Of a DNA stretch of 64,000 nucleotides, positions 1 through 8,983 are shown piece by piece. The notes beneath the pieces are model-generated. The model was given only the letters and a program-made list of their open reading frames with translations, was not told the DNA's origin and did no database searches. How positions within the stretch are numbered: position 1 is the stretch's first letter; every line of letters begins with the position of its first letter. Both the position numbers and the translations under genes were made by a program. This DNA is from CAVVEQ01 sp963806635 (lineage in GTDB: Bacteria; Chloroflexota; Anaerolineae; Anaerolineales; Anaerolineaceae): positions 682,001-746,000 of the forward strand of contig CAWDZA010000015.1 of assembly GCA_963806635.1 (NCBI GenBank), written 5' to 3'.

Positions 1-93
1 CTTTTACTAGAAAATTGTTCAAGTTCTTCGTTACTGCAATTCAACGATAACTTCAACCTGATGGTCATCACGGGGTTTTTGATCGATTTTCAA
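1..93 (-). pseudogene. tig: trigger factor, 5' end only, frameshifted
   Basis: From a TTG at 93 the minus strand reads LKIDQKPRDDHQVEVIVEL. This matches the first residues of trigger factor, the ribosome-associated chaperone and peptidyl-prolyl isomerase, whose N-terminus usually has a xxLEDHQVxLTVE pattern. An AAAGGA ribosome site lies at 101-106, seven bases upstream. The frame hits TAA at 31-33, but the +1 frame continues as SNEELEQFSSK, which is what the family has next. One extra base therefore lies around 34-39. The rest of the gene runs off the left edge. The fragment is short, so the family call rests on about 30 residues. Confidence 0.65.
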
Positions 94-121
94 GATTAGA
101 TCCTTTACGTTATTATTCCGA

Positions 122-203
122 TGGGGAAGGAGGGACTTGAACCCTCACGCCTTGCGGCACATGATCCTAAGTCATGCCTGTCTGCCAATTCCAGCACTTC
201 CCC
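122..203 (-). tRNA. tRNA-Leu (anticodon TAG)
   Basis: The minus strand folds as a class II tRNA. The acceptor is GGGGAAG paired with CTTCCCC plus discriminator A. The anticodon stem is CATGA/TCATG around loop CTTAGGA, giving anticodon TAG (codon CUA). A long variable arm and a GGTTCAAGTCC T-loop are present. The length is 82 nt and CCA is not encoded. It lies just upstream of the trigger factor start on the same strand. Confidence 0.95.
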
Positions 204-252
204 AAAGACATTGCATTATAAACAGAACCAAAACGACCGTCAATGAGCGTGT

Positions 253-1035
253 TCAGGCTGTTCCCCACCCGTAGAAAACCGGGATGTATTCCACCCGGAT
301 ATGGTTCTCGCGTGAAGATCGATCCAGGGATTTTAAATCACGAAGTTCATCAAGTGATAATCGACCGGCATTATCCTGTTCGATCATCTCCCATTCAGAG
401 TTGAATTCATCATCCAATTGATTACGCCGGGAAGCCCAGGGGATCAAACCTGTTTCAATGGAACGGAAGCCAGCATCCTGGAGCAGGGAAGTGATCCTTC
501 TTCCCAGGAATGGGTCCGCTCCCTGCGAGATCAAGCTGTCAATTTGCATTTCTTTTAGTCGAGATAATTCCGTGGGGTAATCGATACAGCCGCCATAATC
601 GGGTTCGGAAAATATAAAGAAAATCCCATGATCGGCTAGAACTCTTTTTATTTCCAGAAGTGCGAATTTAGGTTCTTTTATCCATAAGAGGAAATAGTGG
701 CAAAACACATGCTCGAAAGTTCCTGAGCAAAACGGAAGGTTCAGAGCATCACCGGCGAGGAGACTCGCTGATTTTATTTTGTTATTGAAGAACTTCAGCC
801 GGTCAAACAACAGATCAACGCCTACAACCACACCACCTGGAATTGGATCCAACTCAGAAAGAACCGCGCCTGTTCCGCATCCTATTTCTAAAACCTTTGA
901 AAAGGGGGAGACAGGGTATTTTGTTTGGCAATATTTTCGAATTTCGCGGGACCATCGGCACTGGACGCGAAATCTGCGATCCCAATCCGCAACGGTTAGC
1001 TGGGGATTCACCTTGCTTTCCAGATCGTCTCCCAA
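253..1035 (-). CDS. class I SAM-dependent methyltransferase
   Basis: The 260-residue protein has a Rossmann-type methyltransferase core. Motif I, VLEIGCGTGA, is at about 48-57, an acidic loop GVDLL follows, then GDALNLPF and a motif-IV-like region FEHVFCHYFLLW, as in the UbiE/Methyltransf_11 group. There is no signal peptide or membrane segment. It is the last gene of the five-gene minus-strand operon and its start overlaps the end of the degenerate radical SAM gene by 28 bases, so translation is probably coupled. The substrate cannot be read from sequence. By context it may act in the same pathway as the two radical SAM-type proteins, possibly on the modified peptide, but that is inference. 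Confidence 0.8.
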   Translation of the reverse strand: MGDDLESKVNPQLTVADWDRRFRVQCRWSREIRKYCQTKYPVSPFSKVLEIGCGTGAVLSELDPIPGGVVVGVDLLFDRLKFFNNKIKSASLLAGDALNLPFCSGTFEHVFCHYFLLWIKEPKFALLEIKRVLADHGIFFIFSEPDYGGCIDYPTELSRLKEMQIDSLISQGADPFLGRRITSLLQDAGFRSIETGLIPWASRRNQLDDEFNSEWEMIEQDNAGRLSLDELRDLKSLDRSSRENHIRVEYIPVFYGWGTA

Positions 1036-2162
1036 CTGTCGGAAAGAAAATTCCCTAATTTGCGGGTACCGTCCTGGTCAAGAAGCACGTCCCCATCTGG
1101 TTCGATATATAGCCAGGCTTTACCTGCTCCACTGATATATTCTTGCGATTCGGCGAGTTCCAATGCGAGTGGGTGACTGGTGGAATAGGGTACCGGTAGA
1201 TCCCACACAAGCTTGATCCCTTTTTGCTGCACATATTGCTGAGCAGAACTCAATACGCCAGACAGGTCATCGGATTCCATACTTAAGGAGATCGATGGCA
1301 CGTTCGATTTAGCCAGCTGATCGATGTTTCGGCGGATATCCCCGGCATTTTTCTTTGTGACCGTTAAATGCGCGGTGATATATATATCTTCCATCAAGGA
1401 ATCTGTTAAAGCCTCCCAGGATAAGGTATCCTGGTCTTCAAAGAGCAGTATTATATGGTCGAGACCCGCGTTAAGTAATCCGTGCAGATAAGGTGGATCG
1501 GTAAGCCTGCTGCCATCGGTAATTAGGCCACACACCAGCTCCAACTTTTCAGTATAGGCAATCAACTCCACCAGGTCCGGGCGAGTAGTGGCTTCGCCTC
1601 CCGTGAAGATAACATGAGGTATTCCAGCATCGGCTGTTTTATCCAGGATTATTTTCCACTCGTCGGTGGTCAACTCCCGGTCAACCCGTTTTGCGATTTG
1701 ATTTGCTGGTTTCCCGGAAGAGCAGCGGTAAGTCAACGCGCAATCCAATCGATAGGGGGCAGAAATTTCGGTGGAATAAGGATCTAACCGGTTAAGATCA
1801 ATAAACAATTCAGGAGCCAGGTCAGGTGTGGTAAGGAGAGTCGTAATCTGTTCAGAGATATTCTTAAAGTCCTCGGTGGCTTGCTCTGCTTTGATCTTAT
1901 AACGGCTTTGCATCAACCTGCCGACTTCGTATGGTGATTTATTTTGAATGAAGTAATAGGAGTATTCCGCAGCGGTATTGTTTAAATGTAAAACAGTGGC
2001 TGCATTGACCACCAATAAACCCTCGCCGCCCGGTTCAACCCGCAAGTGAATTCGATACGGAGGAGAAGCAGTGCCAGTTGATTGAAAATGGTACATACCT
2101 GCTGGAATAGGTTTTACTGGTTTGAATAACTTGTCTGACCAAATTTGAATCCTGCTTTTCAT
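1008..2162 (-). CDS. degenerate radical SAM/PqqD-like protein without cluster cysteines
   Basis: This 384-residue protein is a clear paralogue of the next gene upstream in the operon. Both share a PqqD-like peptide-binding region (here about 40-115) and a radical SAM barrel (TYRC at 144-147, then FTGGEA and a GLITDG segment). The CX3CX2C motif that binds the 4Fe-4S cluster is lost: only Cys147 remains, and Lys151 and Asn154 replace the other two. The SPASM end (YIEPDGDVLLDQ) has no cysteines and is short. The other reading frames offer no hidden cysteines, so this is true divergence, not a frameshift. It is probably a non-catalytic partner, perhaps binding or presenting substrate for the active enzyme. 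That role is inferred. Confidence 0.75.
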   Translation of the reverse strand: MKSRIQIWSDKLFKPVKPIPAGMYHFQSTGTASPPYRIHLRVEPGGEGLLVVNAATVLHLNNTAAEYSYYFIQNKSPYEVGRLMQSRYKIKAEQATEDFKNISEQITTLLTTPDLAPELFIDLNRLDPYSTEISAPYRLDCALTYRCSSGKPANQIAKRVDRELTTDEWKIILDKTADAGIPHVIFTGGEATTRPDLVELIAYTEKLELVCGLITDGSRLTDPPYLHGLLNAGLDHIILLFEDQDTLSWEALTDSLMEDIYITAHLTVTKKNAGDIRRNIDQLAKSNVPSISLSMESDDLSGVLSSAQQYVQQKGIKLVWDLPVPYSTSHPLALELAESQEYISGAGKAWLYIEPDGDVLLDQDGTRKLGNFLSDSWETIWKAR

Positions 2163-2176
2163 GAAAAACCTCCGAT

Positions 2177-3562
2177 CTAGGTCAATGAGTTCAATAGAAT
2201 TTGGTTTGGTTCGGGTACCTTAAACTCTGATTCAAGCGGGCAGCCACCACCGCATTCCACGAAAAAAGAGCAACCCAGGCATTTTGAAGGAGCCAGGGAG
2301 CGGTTGCGTATTTTAATAGCGAGAGGATTGTTCCATATGGAATCCCAGGGATCGACAAGCATATTCCCAAGAGGGTGGTAATAAGACTGGCACGGAATCA
2401 CTGCGCCATCGGGTTCGATGCACATGTTGTAAAGTGCTGCAGTGCATCCTTTGATACCTAATTGCATTTGCACCGGGTCGAATCGGCAATATTGGGTGGG
2501 TGTATACCAGATCAAACGCTGATGGTTTTTCGAAGTGATCTCCCTGGCTGTTTCAAGGAGTTCTGGCAGTTCGACTTCATCTAAACCTGTGCCGACGTTC
2601 TTTCCTTTTCCAGAATAAATTAATGCGTTCAATCCAACGGTGGGTACGCCAAGATCTGCCAGGTAATTCAGAGTTTCTCTCAGATTCCGGGAATTCTCCT
2701 TCAGAAGGGTGCTGTTCGTCATCACAAAAAGATTCTGGGAAAGGGCATTGCGAATACCCTGAATTGTATCTTTCCAGGCACCTCTTCGGGCTACCATGCC
2801 GTCATGTATCGATTCCAAATGAGATTCAAATGTTATCTGCACATGGTCCAACCCCGCCGCTACCAAATTTGAGACATAAGTGGGGTCCTTTAATATTCTC
2901 CCGTTGGTATTGAGGCCAGTGATCTGTCCTAATGATTCAGCATGCCGAATCAACGCGGGAAGTACTGGAACCAGAGTCGGCTCGCCGCCTGTGAAAACGA
3001 TATGCGGGATACCGATGGACCAAAGGCGGGAGAGAATTTCCTTCCAGGCATCGCCGCTCAATTCCGCACGTTCAAGGTGAGTTTCGTTATAACAATGACT
3101 ACAATCGTTGTTGCAGCGATACGTTAGCGCAAGGTCCATCCGGTATGGAGCAGAAGGTGTGTTTGAAAATGGGGGATTTGTTTCCAACTCAAAATCACAG
3201 ATTGGGCAACCTGCATCTGGATCGATCAAACCCTGAAATTTTACGGTGAAGGCTGCATAATCCGCCCGGATTTGAGTCATTGGTACTGAAAACTCGGATC
3301 GCATTGTTCGGAACACATTACCTTCAGGCTCACCATTCAGGTAGAGATATGCCATCCGAGCTGCGCTGGGATTAAGGTGAAAGATCGTATTTGCATTGAT
3401 AAATAAAACACCGGAGCCATCGGAATCAATTCGAAGATGGATGCGTGAATTCCCCCCTTCGTTTGGAACGCTGAAGTGGTAAATGGATGGGCCAGCCATT
3501 TTGTCGTTGGATGGTCCATCCCGGAGAGTGACCCACTTTCGTAATTGATCGATCGCTGACAT
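2177..3562 (-). CDS. radical SAM-SPASM peptide-modifying enzyme with N-terminal PqqD-like domain
   Basis: I start this at ATG 3562 (461 aa, GGAAAT just upstream). The open frame extends to 3733, but that part is only the antisense-phase reading of the Cys-Ala tail of the upstream gene. Residues about 40-113 look like a PqqD-type peptide-binding domain. The radical SAM barrel follows, with CX3CX2C at Cys150/154/157 and GGEP at 192-195. A full SPASM-type C-terminus has cysteines at 373, 381, 391, 428, 431, 437 and 441. Such enzymes bind S-adenosylmethionine and a 4Fe-4S cluster and typically modify ribosomal peptides by radical chemistry. The gene starts 10 bases after the DUF2207 gene and is followed 14 bases later by its degenerate paralogue. 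The natural target is inferred to be the Cys-rich tail of the neighbour. Confidence 0.85.
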   Translation of the reverse strand: MSAIDQLRKWVTLRDGPSNDKMAGPSIYHFSVPNEGGNSRIHLRIDSDGSGVLFINANTIFHLNPSAARMAYLYLNGEPEGNVFRTMRSEFSVPMTQIRADYAAFTVKFQGLIDPDAGCPICDFELETNPPFSNTPSAPYRMDLALTYRCNNDCSHCYNETHLERAELSGDAWKEILSRLWSIGIPHIVFTGGEPTLVPVLPALIRHAESLGQITGLNTNGRILKDPTYVSNLVAAGLDHVQITFESHLESIHDGMVARRGAWKDTIQGIRNALSQNLFVMTNSTLLKENSRNLRETLNYLADLGVPTVGLNALIYSGKGKNVGTGLDEVELPELLETAREITSKNHQRLIWYTPTQYCRFDPVQMQLGIKGCTAALYNMCIEPDGAVIPCQSYYHPLGNMLVDPWDSIWNNPLAIKIRNRSLAPSKCLGCSFFVECGGGCPLESEFKVPEPNQILLNSLT

Positions 3563-3572
3563 TATTTCCAGC

Positions 3573-5245
3573 TTATCGACCGCCACCGGCACAAGCACAG
3601 GCACAGCCTGCGCAAGCACAGGCGCAGGCGCAGGAATGACCACCTCCGCCACCGGAGCTGCCATGACTTGTGGAAACAGGAACTGGGTTGGTTTTATTGG
3701 TAATGCCACTGGTGAAACTGTTGACATTCCCAACCACGCTGGAAGCCATGTTTTGTGCTCCGCTTGTGACTGAGGCAGCGAAGGTTGCTCCAGGGAGTGA
3801 GGGCAGACTCACAGTACCAGAACCCCTGCCTTGGCTTAGGGACGGAACAGATCCGCCGCCGCTGCCCCCGCGGGCTACTGTGGAGCCGAATGAGGGATCG
3901 TATCCACCCCACCAGTGAGGAACGAAAACCGGTTGATTGCGGAAGACATCCTGGGTACGGTTCTCGTAATTCCTGTCTGCCATGGTCCAATCCATGACCT
4001 CATCGAAACGCTGGGATTAACCTCCGGCGTATCCGCGGCATCGACCATAGCCCAGGCTTTATTGATAATATCCTTGTAGAAATCGACGGTTTCCTTGCGG
4101 CTGAACCCTTTCATCTTTTCCGAGACCGTTTTTACTAGATTGATCATCATATCCTGCAGACCTTCTTTTTGATCTCCAATTGCAGGTTTTGCCATCGCAG
4201 TTAAGAAATCAATTTCGTACGGATAGAGTCCATCTGGAAGTGGAATTTGATTCTCAAGCTTTAGAGGATCTTTGGCGATCACCTTGGTCGCGTTCTTCTT
4301 AATGGATGAGAACAATGTCATCATTAGAATTTTATCCATCGGCTCTTCCATCAGGATTGCAGCTTCAACTGCAGTCAACCCTCTTTTAATTCCGTGACCC
4401 TCGATGGAAATCTTGGGAGGCAGATACTGAAGTCTGCGTTTTTGTGCATTACGGATACCAAATATCGTGATGATCACAAAAAACGCAAAAATGGAAAGCG
4501 GACACAAACAAGGGACAATGTCCGAAAAATTAAAGTCGATGATGGGAGGCGTGGTGATTGCTGCGGCGGGTACCAACCTGGAGGGAAACGCTGCTCCGAA
4601 TGTGTATTGATCCGATCCGGTTGCCACCTGGGATTGCCATCGATAATACACTCTACCATCCGGGGTATAACCGGATTCAGGATCAACTGCTCCAGGCCAA
4701 TTCTTTGCCTGAAAATATTTTGGCTCATTCGGTTGCAACCCAGTGGGCAGAACCAGGGTTACAGTCGCATCGGTGTTCCCGTGGACATATTGTGAGCCGA
4801 ACCAATTCGGAGAAAATTGGAAACTTGCGTACGGTTCACTTTCCTGCGTTGTCGCCTTAAACAGGATCCCGGGAATGGAATCCACATGCATGGTCACCGT
4901 GCCGGATTCCCCTGGTTGGATAGCGTTTGCACCCAGGTAGAGGGAGACACCATTGGTCATCGAATCGATGCTTGTCACGGGTTGGCCGTTTACGGTACCA
5001 GAAACAGAACCCATTTCGAATTTCTCGTTCGGGAGACCTACATCGACATAATCGATCTCATGTGCACCCGGATCGTTTTGGAAATCCCAGGTATAGTCCA
5101 GGGTGACTGAACCGTCCTGGTTGACCGAGACGATCACATCCACGCTGCGGAGATTGAAACTGTAATCCTGGGCGTATACAGGCGAGACGATTACTGCAAG
5201 GAAGATCAAAAGTACAAAGAAGCCAACGATTCGGATCCTTCTCAT
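3573..5245 (-). pseudogene. DUF2207 membrane protein with C-terminal Cys-Ala tail, one-base frameshift
   Basis: From ATG 5245 (AAGGGA site upstream) the product has a signal peptide of about 25 residues ending near VYA-Q. An extracellular beta-rich DUF2207-type domain follows, then one membrane segment around 245-265 and a large cytoplasmic domain. The frame breaks at 4006-4008: adding one T to the TTT run joins ...NPSV to FDEVMDWTMADR..., which runs on to the stop at 3573. The corrected protein is about 557 residues and ends in a Gly/Ser-rich linker and CACACACAGCACACAGGGR, with seven cysteines. The missing base may be a sequencing error. The tail looks like a peptide core for the radical SAM enzyme encoded next; this is inference. 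The gene lies 22 bases after the zinc-ribbon gene. Confidence 0.75.
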
Positions 5246-5267
5246 GGGATTCCCTTTCAATGTTTAT

Positions 5268-5621
5268 TTACCATTTGGGTTCTTCGGTCAGTTGATAAGT
5301 TGAATTGCAATAAGGGCAAGTAACCACAGGCGCGCCTGCCACCAATTGAACGTCTTTAGGGCCAAGGGTCCCACCGCAGGATTTGCATTTAAGCGTATCC
5401 ATGGAGACATTTCCGGGCATATCAATGTTCAGCGTTATATTTTGCTGTTGTTCGGAGGCTTTCTTACGGGATGCCCAAAAAATCAAACCAAAAGCAATAA
5501 GAACTGAGATCACGCCAATGATGATGTTACCCACAGGCGCTCCTCCGCCAAAGGCCCCCCAAATAAAAAGGACGCCGAAGAATATCAGAATTGCTGCACC
5601 AATATAAGCAATCGTTTTCAT
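5268..5621 (-). CDS. small membrane protein with C-terminal zinc ribbon
   Basis: This 117-residue protein starts at ATG 5621, which has a strong GAGGAGG site six bases upstream; an earlier ATG in frame has none. Two hydrophobic segments (about 4-21 and 29-49) are followed by a polar linker and a zinc-ribbon-like CKSCGG...CPYC element near the C-terminus. It opens the minus-strand operon that carries the DUF2207 and radical SAM genes. It may recruit or sense something at the membrane for the same pathway, but no specific function can be given. Confidence 0.7.
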   Translation of the reverse strand: MKTIAYIGAAILIFFGVLFIWGAFGGGAPVGNIIIGVISVLIAFGLIFWASRKKASEQQQNITLNIDMPGNVSMDTLKCKSCGGTLGPKDVQLVAGAPVVTCPYCNSTYQLTEEPKW

Positions 5622-5715
5622 AAATCCTCCTCGATGATCATCATATAGTTTAGCATTATTTTCCATGATGCTATCGACTTTTAATCTACGAATAGAAATG
5701 GAGAACGTTTCTGAC

Positions 5716-5728
5716 TATAATTATTTTA
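5716..5728 (+). promoter_or_regulatory. leaderless promoter of ligA
   Basis: A perfect TATAAT lies at 5716-5721, six bases before ATG 5728. The expected transcription start falls on or at the ATG, and no ribosome site is present. No good -35 box is seen. Confidence 0.55.
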
Positions 5729-7746
5729 TGGAAACTACAGATATTATCCAACAGCTTGCATATCTTAAGAACCAGATCAACTTGCATAATTACCGGTATT
5801 ACGTACTGGATGACCCTTTGGTTAGCGACCAGGAATACGACCGTCTTATGACTGAATTAAAGAGGATTGAGAAAAGCCATCCGGAATTGATAACCCTGGA
5901 TTCACCGACACAACGACTTTCCGGTCAGATTTCGGAAAAATTTACCAAAATTGACCATCCGAGACCCATTTTAAGCCTGGCTAATTCGTTTTCAGAAAAG
6001 GATATTTTGGATTGGTACGATCGCATAAATAAAATGGATTCGCGAGTTGGATCAAGTAAATTCGTTCTGGAACCGAAAATTGATGGATTAACGGTAGTTC
6101 TGCATTATCAAAACGGCATTTTTATTAAAGGCGCAACCAGGGGTGATGGTTTGATTGGCGAGGATATCAGTAATAACCTTCGCACTGTTAAAACCATTCC
6201 CCTGAAAATACCCGTGGAGGAGAATCTTGTTCATTCACCCGAGAAATTGGTAGTGAGAGGTGAAGTTTTTATTGAAAAGAAGGATTTTGAAAAATTAAAC
6301 CAGCAGCTTCAGGAAGCCGGAGAGCGGACTTATCAAAACCCAAGGAATACTGCGGCGGGATCGTTGCGACAATTGGATCCCCAGCTTACCTCTGAAAGGC
6401 CACTAAAAATTCTTTGTTATTCGATCGTTGAATGCAGCGAAGAAGTTAACACCCAGTGGGGCGTGTTGACGACTTTAAAGAAGTTGGGTTTTCCTATCCC
6501 GGAGAACGCGGAACGAAAAGAGAGTATTCAGGATGTCGTTAGTACATTGGATAGTTGGGCGATCAAACGGGATAGCCTGCCTTTTGAGGTGGATGGTGTG
6601 GTAATTAAGTTGGATGATCTTCTCCTTTCAGAAACCCTGGGAGTGGTGGGAAAGGATCCGCGGGGTGCGATTGCATTTAAATTCCCTGCAAGGGAGGTTA
6701 CCACCAAACTCATCGATATTGGTGTAAAAATTGGAAGGACAGGCGTGTTAACACCGTACGCCATCCTCGAACCGGTCGAGGTGGGCGGTGTGATCGTCAA
6801 ACAGGCAACGCTGCACAACTTTGATTACATTCAGGAAAAGGACATTCGCATCGGGGATCGGATATTATTGAAACGGGCAGGGGATGTAATTCCTTATGTT
6901 ATTGGTCCAATCACCGACGCACGGGATGGCAACGAGTCCATTTTTACCATCCCCAAGAAATGCCCCGATTGTGGTGAACCTGTGGAACATTTTCAGGGAG
7001 AGGTGGCCTGGTATTGTGTTAATTCAGGCTGCCCGGCGCAATTGATCCGTAATATCGAGCATTTCGTTTCCCGCAGCGCCATGGATATCGATGGGTTGGG
7101 TATAAAAATTGTGGAGCAATTAATTCAAAGTGGGCTGATCAAAGATGCGGCTGATCTCTACAGAATTCAAAAAGATGATCTCCTATCCCTGGAAGGGTTC
7201 GCTGAAAAAAAGGCAGAGAATTTGCTTTCAGCGATTCAAAATTCAAAATCGCAAAATCTTCATCGATTTCTATTCGCGCTGGGTATAAAAGGAGTTGGAG
7301 AGGTTTTGGCTTCTGATCTGGCCAGGAAATACGGGAGTGTGGACAGGATTGCGAGCTTAACCATCCTGGAATTACAGGAAAACCAGGGCGTTGGTCCCAA
7401 TATCGCATTCGCCATTGTGGAGTGGTTCAAAGCTGAAAAGAATGAATTATTACTTGCGAAGTTCAAATCAAGCGGTATCTGGCCGCATGAACAAAACCCT
7501 GGTCAAAATGAAGGAGGCAACAAGCTTTCTGGACTGACTTTTGTGATCACCGGAACCCTGGAGGGATTCTCCCGGGATGAAGCGAAGGCATTGATCGAGC
7601 GAGAAGGCGGCAAGGTCAGCGAAAGCATTAGCTCAAAAACGAACTACCTGGTTCTGGGAGAGAACCCGGGTTCCAAATTTGAAAAAGCTAAAGAATTGCG
7701 TGTAGCCATTATTAACATTGATCAATTAATTCAATTATCTCAATAA
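5728..7746 (+). CDS. ligA: NAD-dependent DNA ligase
   Basis: The 672-residue protein has the full bacterial LigA layout. The N-terminal Ia domain (Tyr pair near 22-25) comes first, then the adenylation domain with the lysine nucleophile in KIDG (Lys117), an OB fold, a four-cysteine zinc finger (CPDCGEP...CVNSGCP), helix-hairpin-helix repeats and a C-terminal BRCT domain. It seals nicks during replication and repair using NAD+. I chose ATG 5728 because it fits the family length and sits right behind a TATAAT box; the upstream in-frame ATG at 5665 would add 21 unmatched residues. rlmI follows after eight bases. Confidence 0.97.
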   Translation: METTDIIQQLAYLKNQINLHNYRYYVLDDPLVSDQEYDRLMTELKRIEKSHPELITLDSPTQRLSGQISEKFTKIDHPRPILSLANSFSEKDILDWYDRINKMDSRVGSSKFVLEPKIDGLTVVLHYQNGIFIKGATRGDGLIGEDISNNLRTVKTIPLKIPVEENLVHSPEKLVVRGEVFIEKKDFEKLNQQLQEAGERTYQNPRNTAAGSLRQLDPQLTSERPLKILCYSIVECSEEVNTQWGVLTTLKKLGFPIPENAERKESIQDVVSTLDSWAIKRDSLPFEVDGVVIKLDDLLLSETLGVVGKDPRGAIAFKFPAREVTTKLIDIGVKIGRTGVLTPYAILEPVEVGGVIVKQATLHNFDYIQEKDIRIGDRILLKRAGDVIPYVIGPITDARDGNESIFTIPKKCPDCGEPVEHFQGEVAWYCVNSGCPAQLIRNIEHFVSRSAMDIDGLGIKIVEQLIQSGLIKDAADLYRIQKDDLLSLEGFAEKKAENLLSAIQNSKSQNLHRFLFALGIKGVGEVLASDLARKYGSVDRIASLTILELQENQGVGPNIAFAIVEWFKAEKNELLLAKFKSSGIWPHEQNPGQNEGGNKLSGLTFVITGTLEGFSRDEAKALIEREGGKVSESISSKTNYLVLGENPGSKFEKAKELRVAIINIDQLIQLSQ

Positions 7747-7754
7747 AACACTAA

Positions 7755-8951
7755 ATGTCCTCTCCATCATTACATCTGAAGCCAAATAGAGAAAAATCCA
7801 TTCTAAAGCACCATCCCTGGATCTATTCTGGAGCGGTGGAGAAAGTGACTGGGAACCCTAACTCTGGAGAAACCGTCGCCGTCTATGCCAGCGATGGGAA
7901 ATTTCTAGCCTGGGGAGCATACAGCCCGAAATCACAGATCCTCTGTAGAATTTGGACCTGGGATGAAAGCGACGTCATCGATAGCGAATTCCTGCGACGC
8001 AAGCTCCAAATTGCAATTAATTTCCGGAAGGCATACATCTCCAATGGGGTAACTAATTCCTATCGATGTGTATATTCTGAATCCGATGGGATTCCAGGAC
8101 TCATTATTGATAGGTACGATTCCTGCCTCGTTTTACAGATCACCTCCGCTGGAGCCGAATTCTGGCGGAATTCTCTTATCGGAATCTGCCGTGAAGTCCC
8201 TGGTGTGACAGTTTGCTATGAAAGATCGGAGAGTGAAATCCGTAAACTGGAGGGGCTTTCCCCAAGCCAGGGATTGATTTTCGGGACAAAATTGAATTCA
8301 CCCCTTGAAATCCATGAATGGGGAATTCGATATCTGGTGGATATCGAAAACGGCCAAAAGACTGGTTTCTTTTTGGATCAACGCGAAAACAGAAAAATGG
8401 TGCAAGAGTTTTCCAATAATGCACGGGTATTGAATTGTTTCAGTTACACCGGTGGATTCAGCTTGAATGCGTTCAAGGGCGGGGCTACAGAGATAATCTC
8501 CATCGATTCCTCCGCTGAAGCGATCGGTTTGGCGGTTAAGAATTGGGAATTAAATTCCTTCCCTAATGTTCGTGGGATTTGGATAGAGGGAGATGTGTTT
8601 CAGGAACTCCGGAAATTTCGCGACCGGAATGAGAAATTCGATTTAATCATTCTTGATCCGCCAAAATTTGCCCCCAACACCCGTTCCGTCCCTGCGGCAG
8701 CACGAGCATACAAAGATATCAACCTGCTGGCATTTAAACTGCTTCGAAACGGAGGCATTCTTTTCACTTTTTCCTGCTCGGGCGGAATAGAAGCCGATTT
8801 GTTTCAAAAGATCATCCAGGGAGCAGCGCTTGACGCAAAACGCGAAGTCCAAATTCTCGAAAAACTCAGGCAGGATATAGACCATCCCGTACCGCTTAAT
8901 TATCCTGAAGCGGAATACCTCAAAGGATTAATCTGCAGGGTCATAATATAG
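7755..8951 (+). CDS. rlmI: 23S rRNA (cytosine-C5) methyltransferase RlmI family
   Basis: The 398-residue protein has an N-terminal PUA-like RNA-binding domain (LKPNREKSILKHHPWIYSGAV), a central linker ending in GQKTGFFLDQRENR, and a Rossmann SAM-binding domain with NCFSYTGGFS and the DPPKFA motif. This is the RlmI/YccW family, which methylates cytosine in 23S rRNA. The length and motif order match the family. It is probably co-transcribed with ligA. It ends at a bidirectional hairpin shared with the tmRNA gene on the other strand. Confidence 0.88.
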   Translation: MSSPSLHLKPNREKSILKHHPWIYSGAVEKVTGNPNSGETVAVYASDGKFLAWGAYSPKSQILCRIWTWDESDVIDSEFLRRKLQIAINFRKAYISNGVTNSYRCVYSESDGIPGLIIDRYDSCLVLQITSAGAEFWRNSLIGICREVPGVTVCYERSESEIRKLEGLSPSQGLIFGTKLNSPLEIHEWGIRYLVDIENGQKTGFFLDQRENRKMVQEFSNNARVLNCFSYTGGFSLNAFKGGATEIISIDSSAEAIGLAVKNWELNSFPNVRGIWIEGDVFQELRKFRDRNEKFDLIILDPPKFAPNTRSVPAAARAYKDINLLAFKLLRNGGILFTFSCSGGIEADLFQKIIQGAALDAKREVQILEKLRQDIDHPVPLNYPEAEYLKGLICRVII

Positions 8952-8952
8952 C

Positions 8953-8978
8953 AAAATGCCAGGTTGTCCTGGCAATTT
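8953..8978 (-). terminator. intrinsic terminator of tmRNA (also facing rlmI)
   Basis: A seven-base stem TGCCAGG/CCTGGCA with a four-base loop lies right after the 3' end of the tmRNA. On the minus strand it is followed by TTTT. An outer AAA/TTT pairing makes it usable in both directions between the convergent genes. Confidence 0.7.
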
Positions 8979-8983
8979 GGTAG

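Noticed and set aside
3563..3733. N-terminal extension of the radical SAM open frame (Ala/Pro/Val-rich)
   Set aside because: It is the out-of-phase reading of the Cys-Ala tail codons of the upstream DUF2207 gene. A ribosome site precedes ATG 3562.
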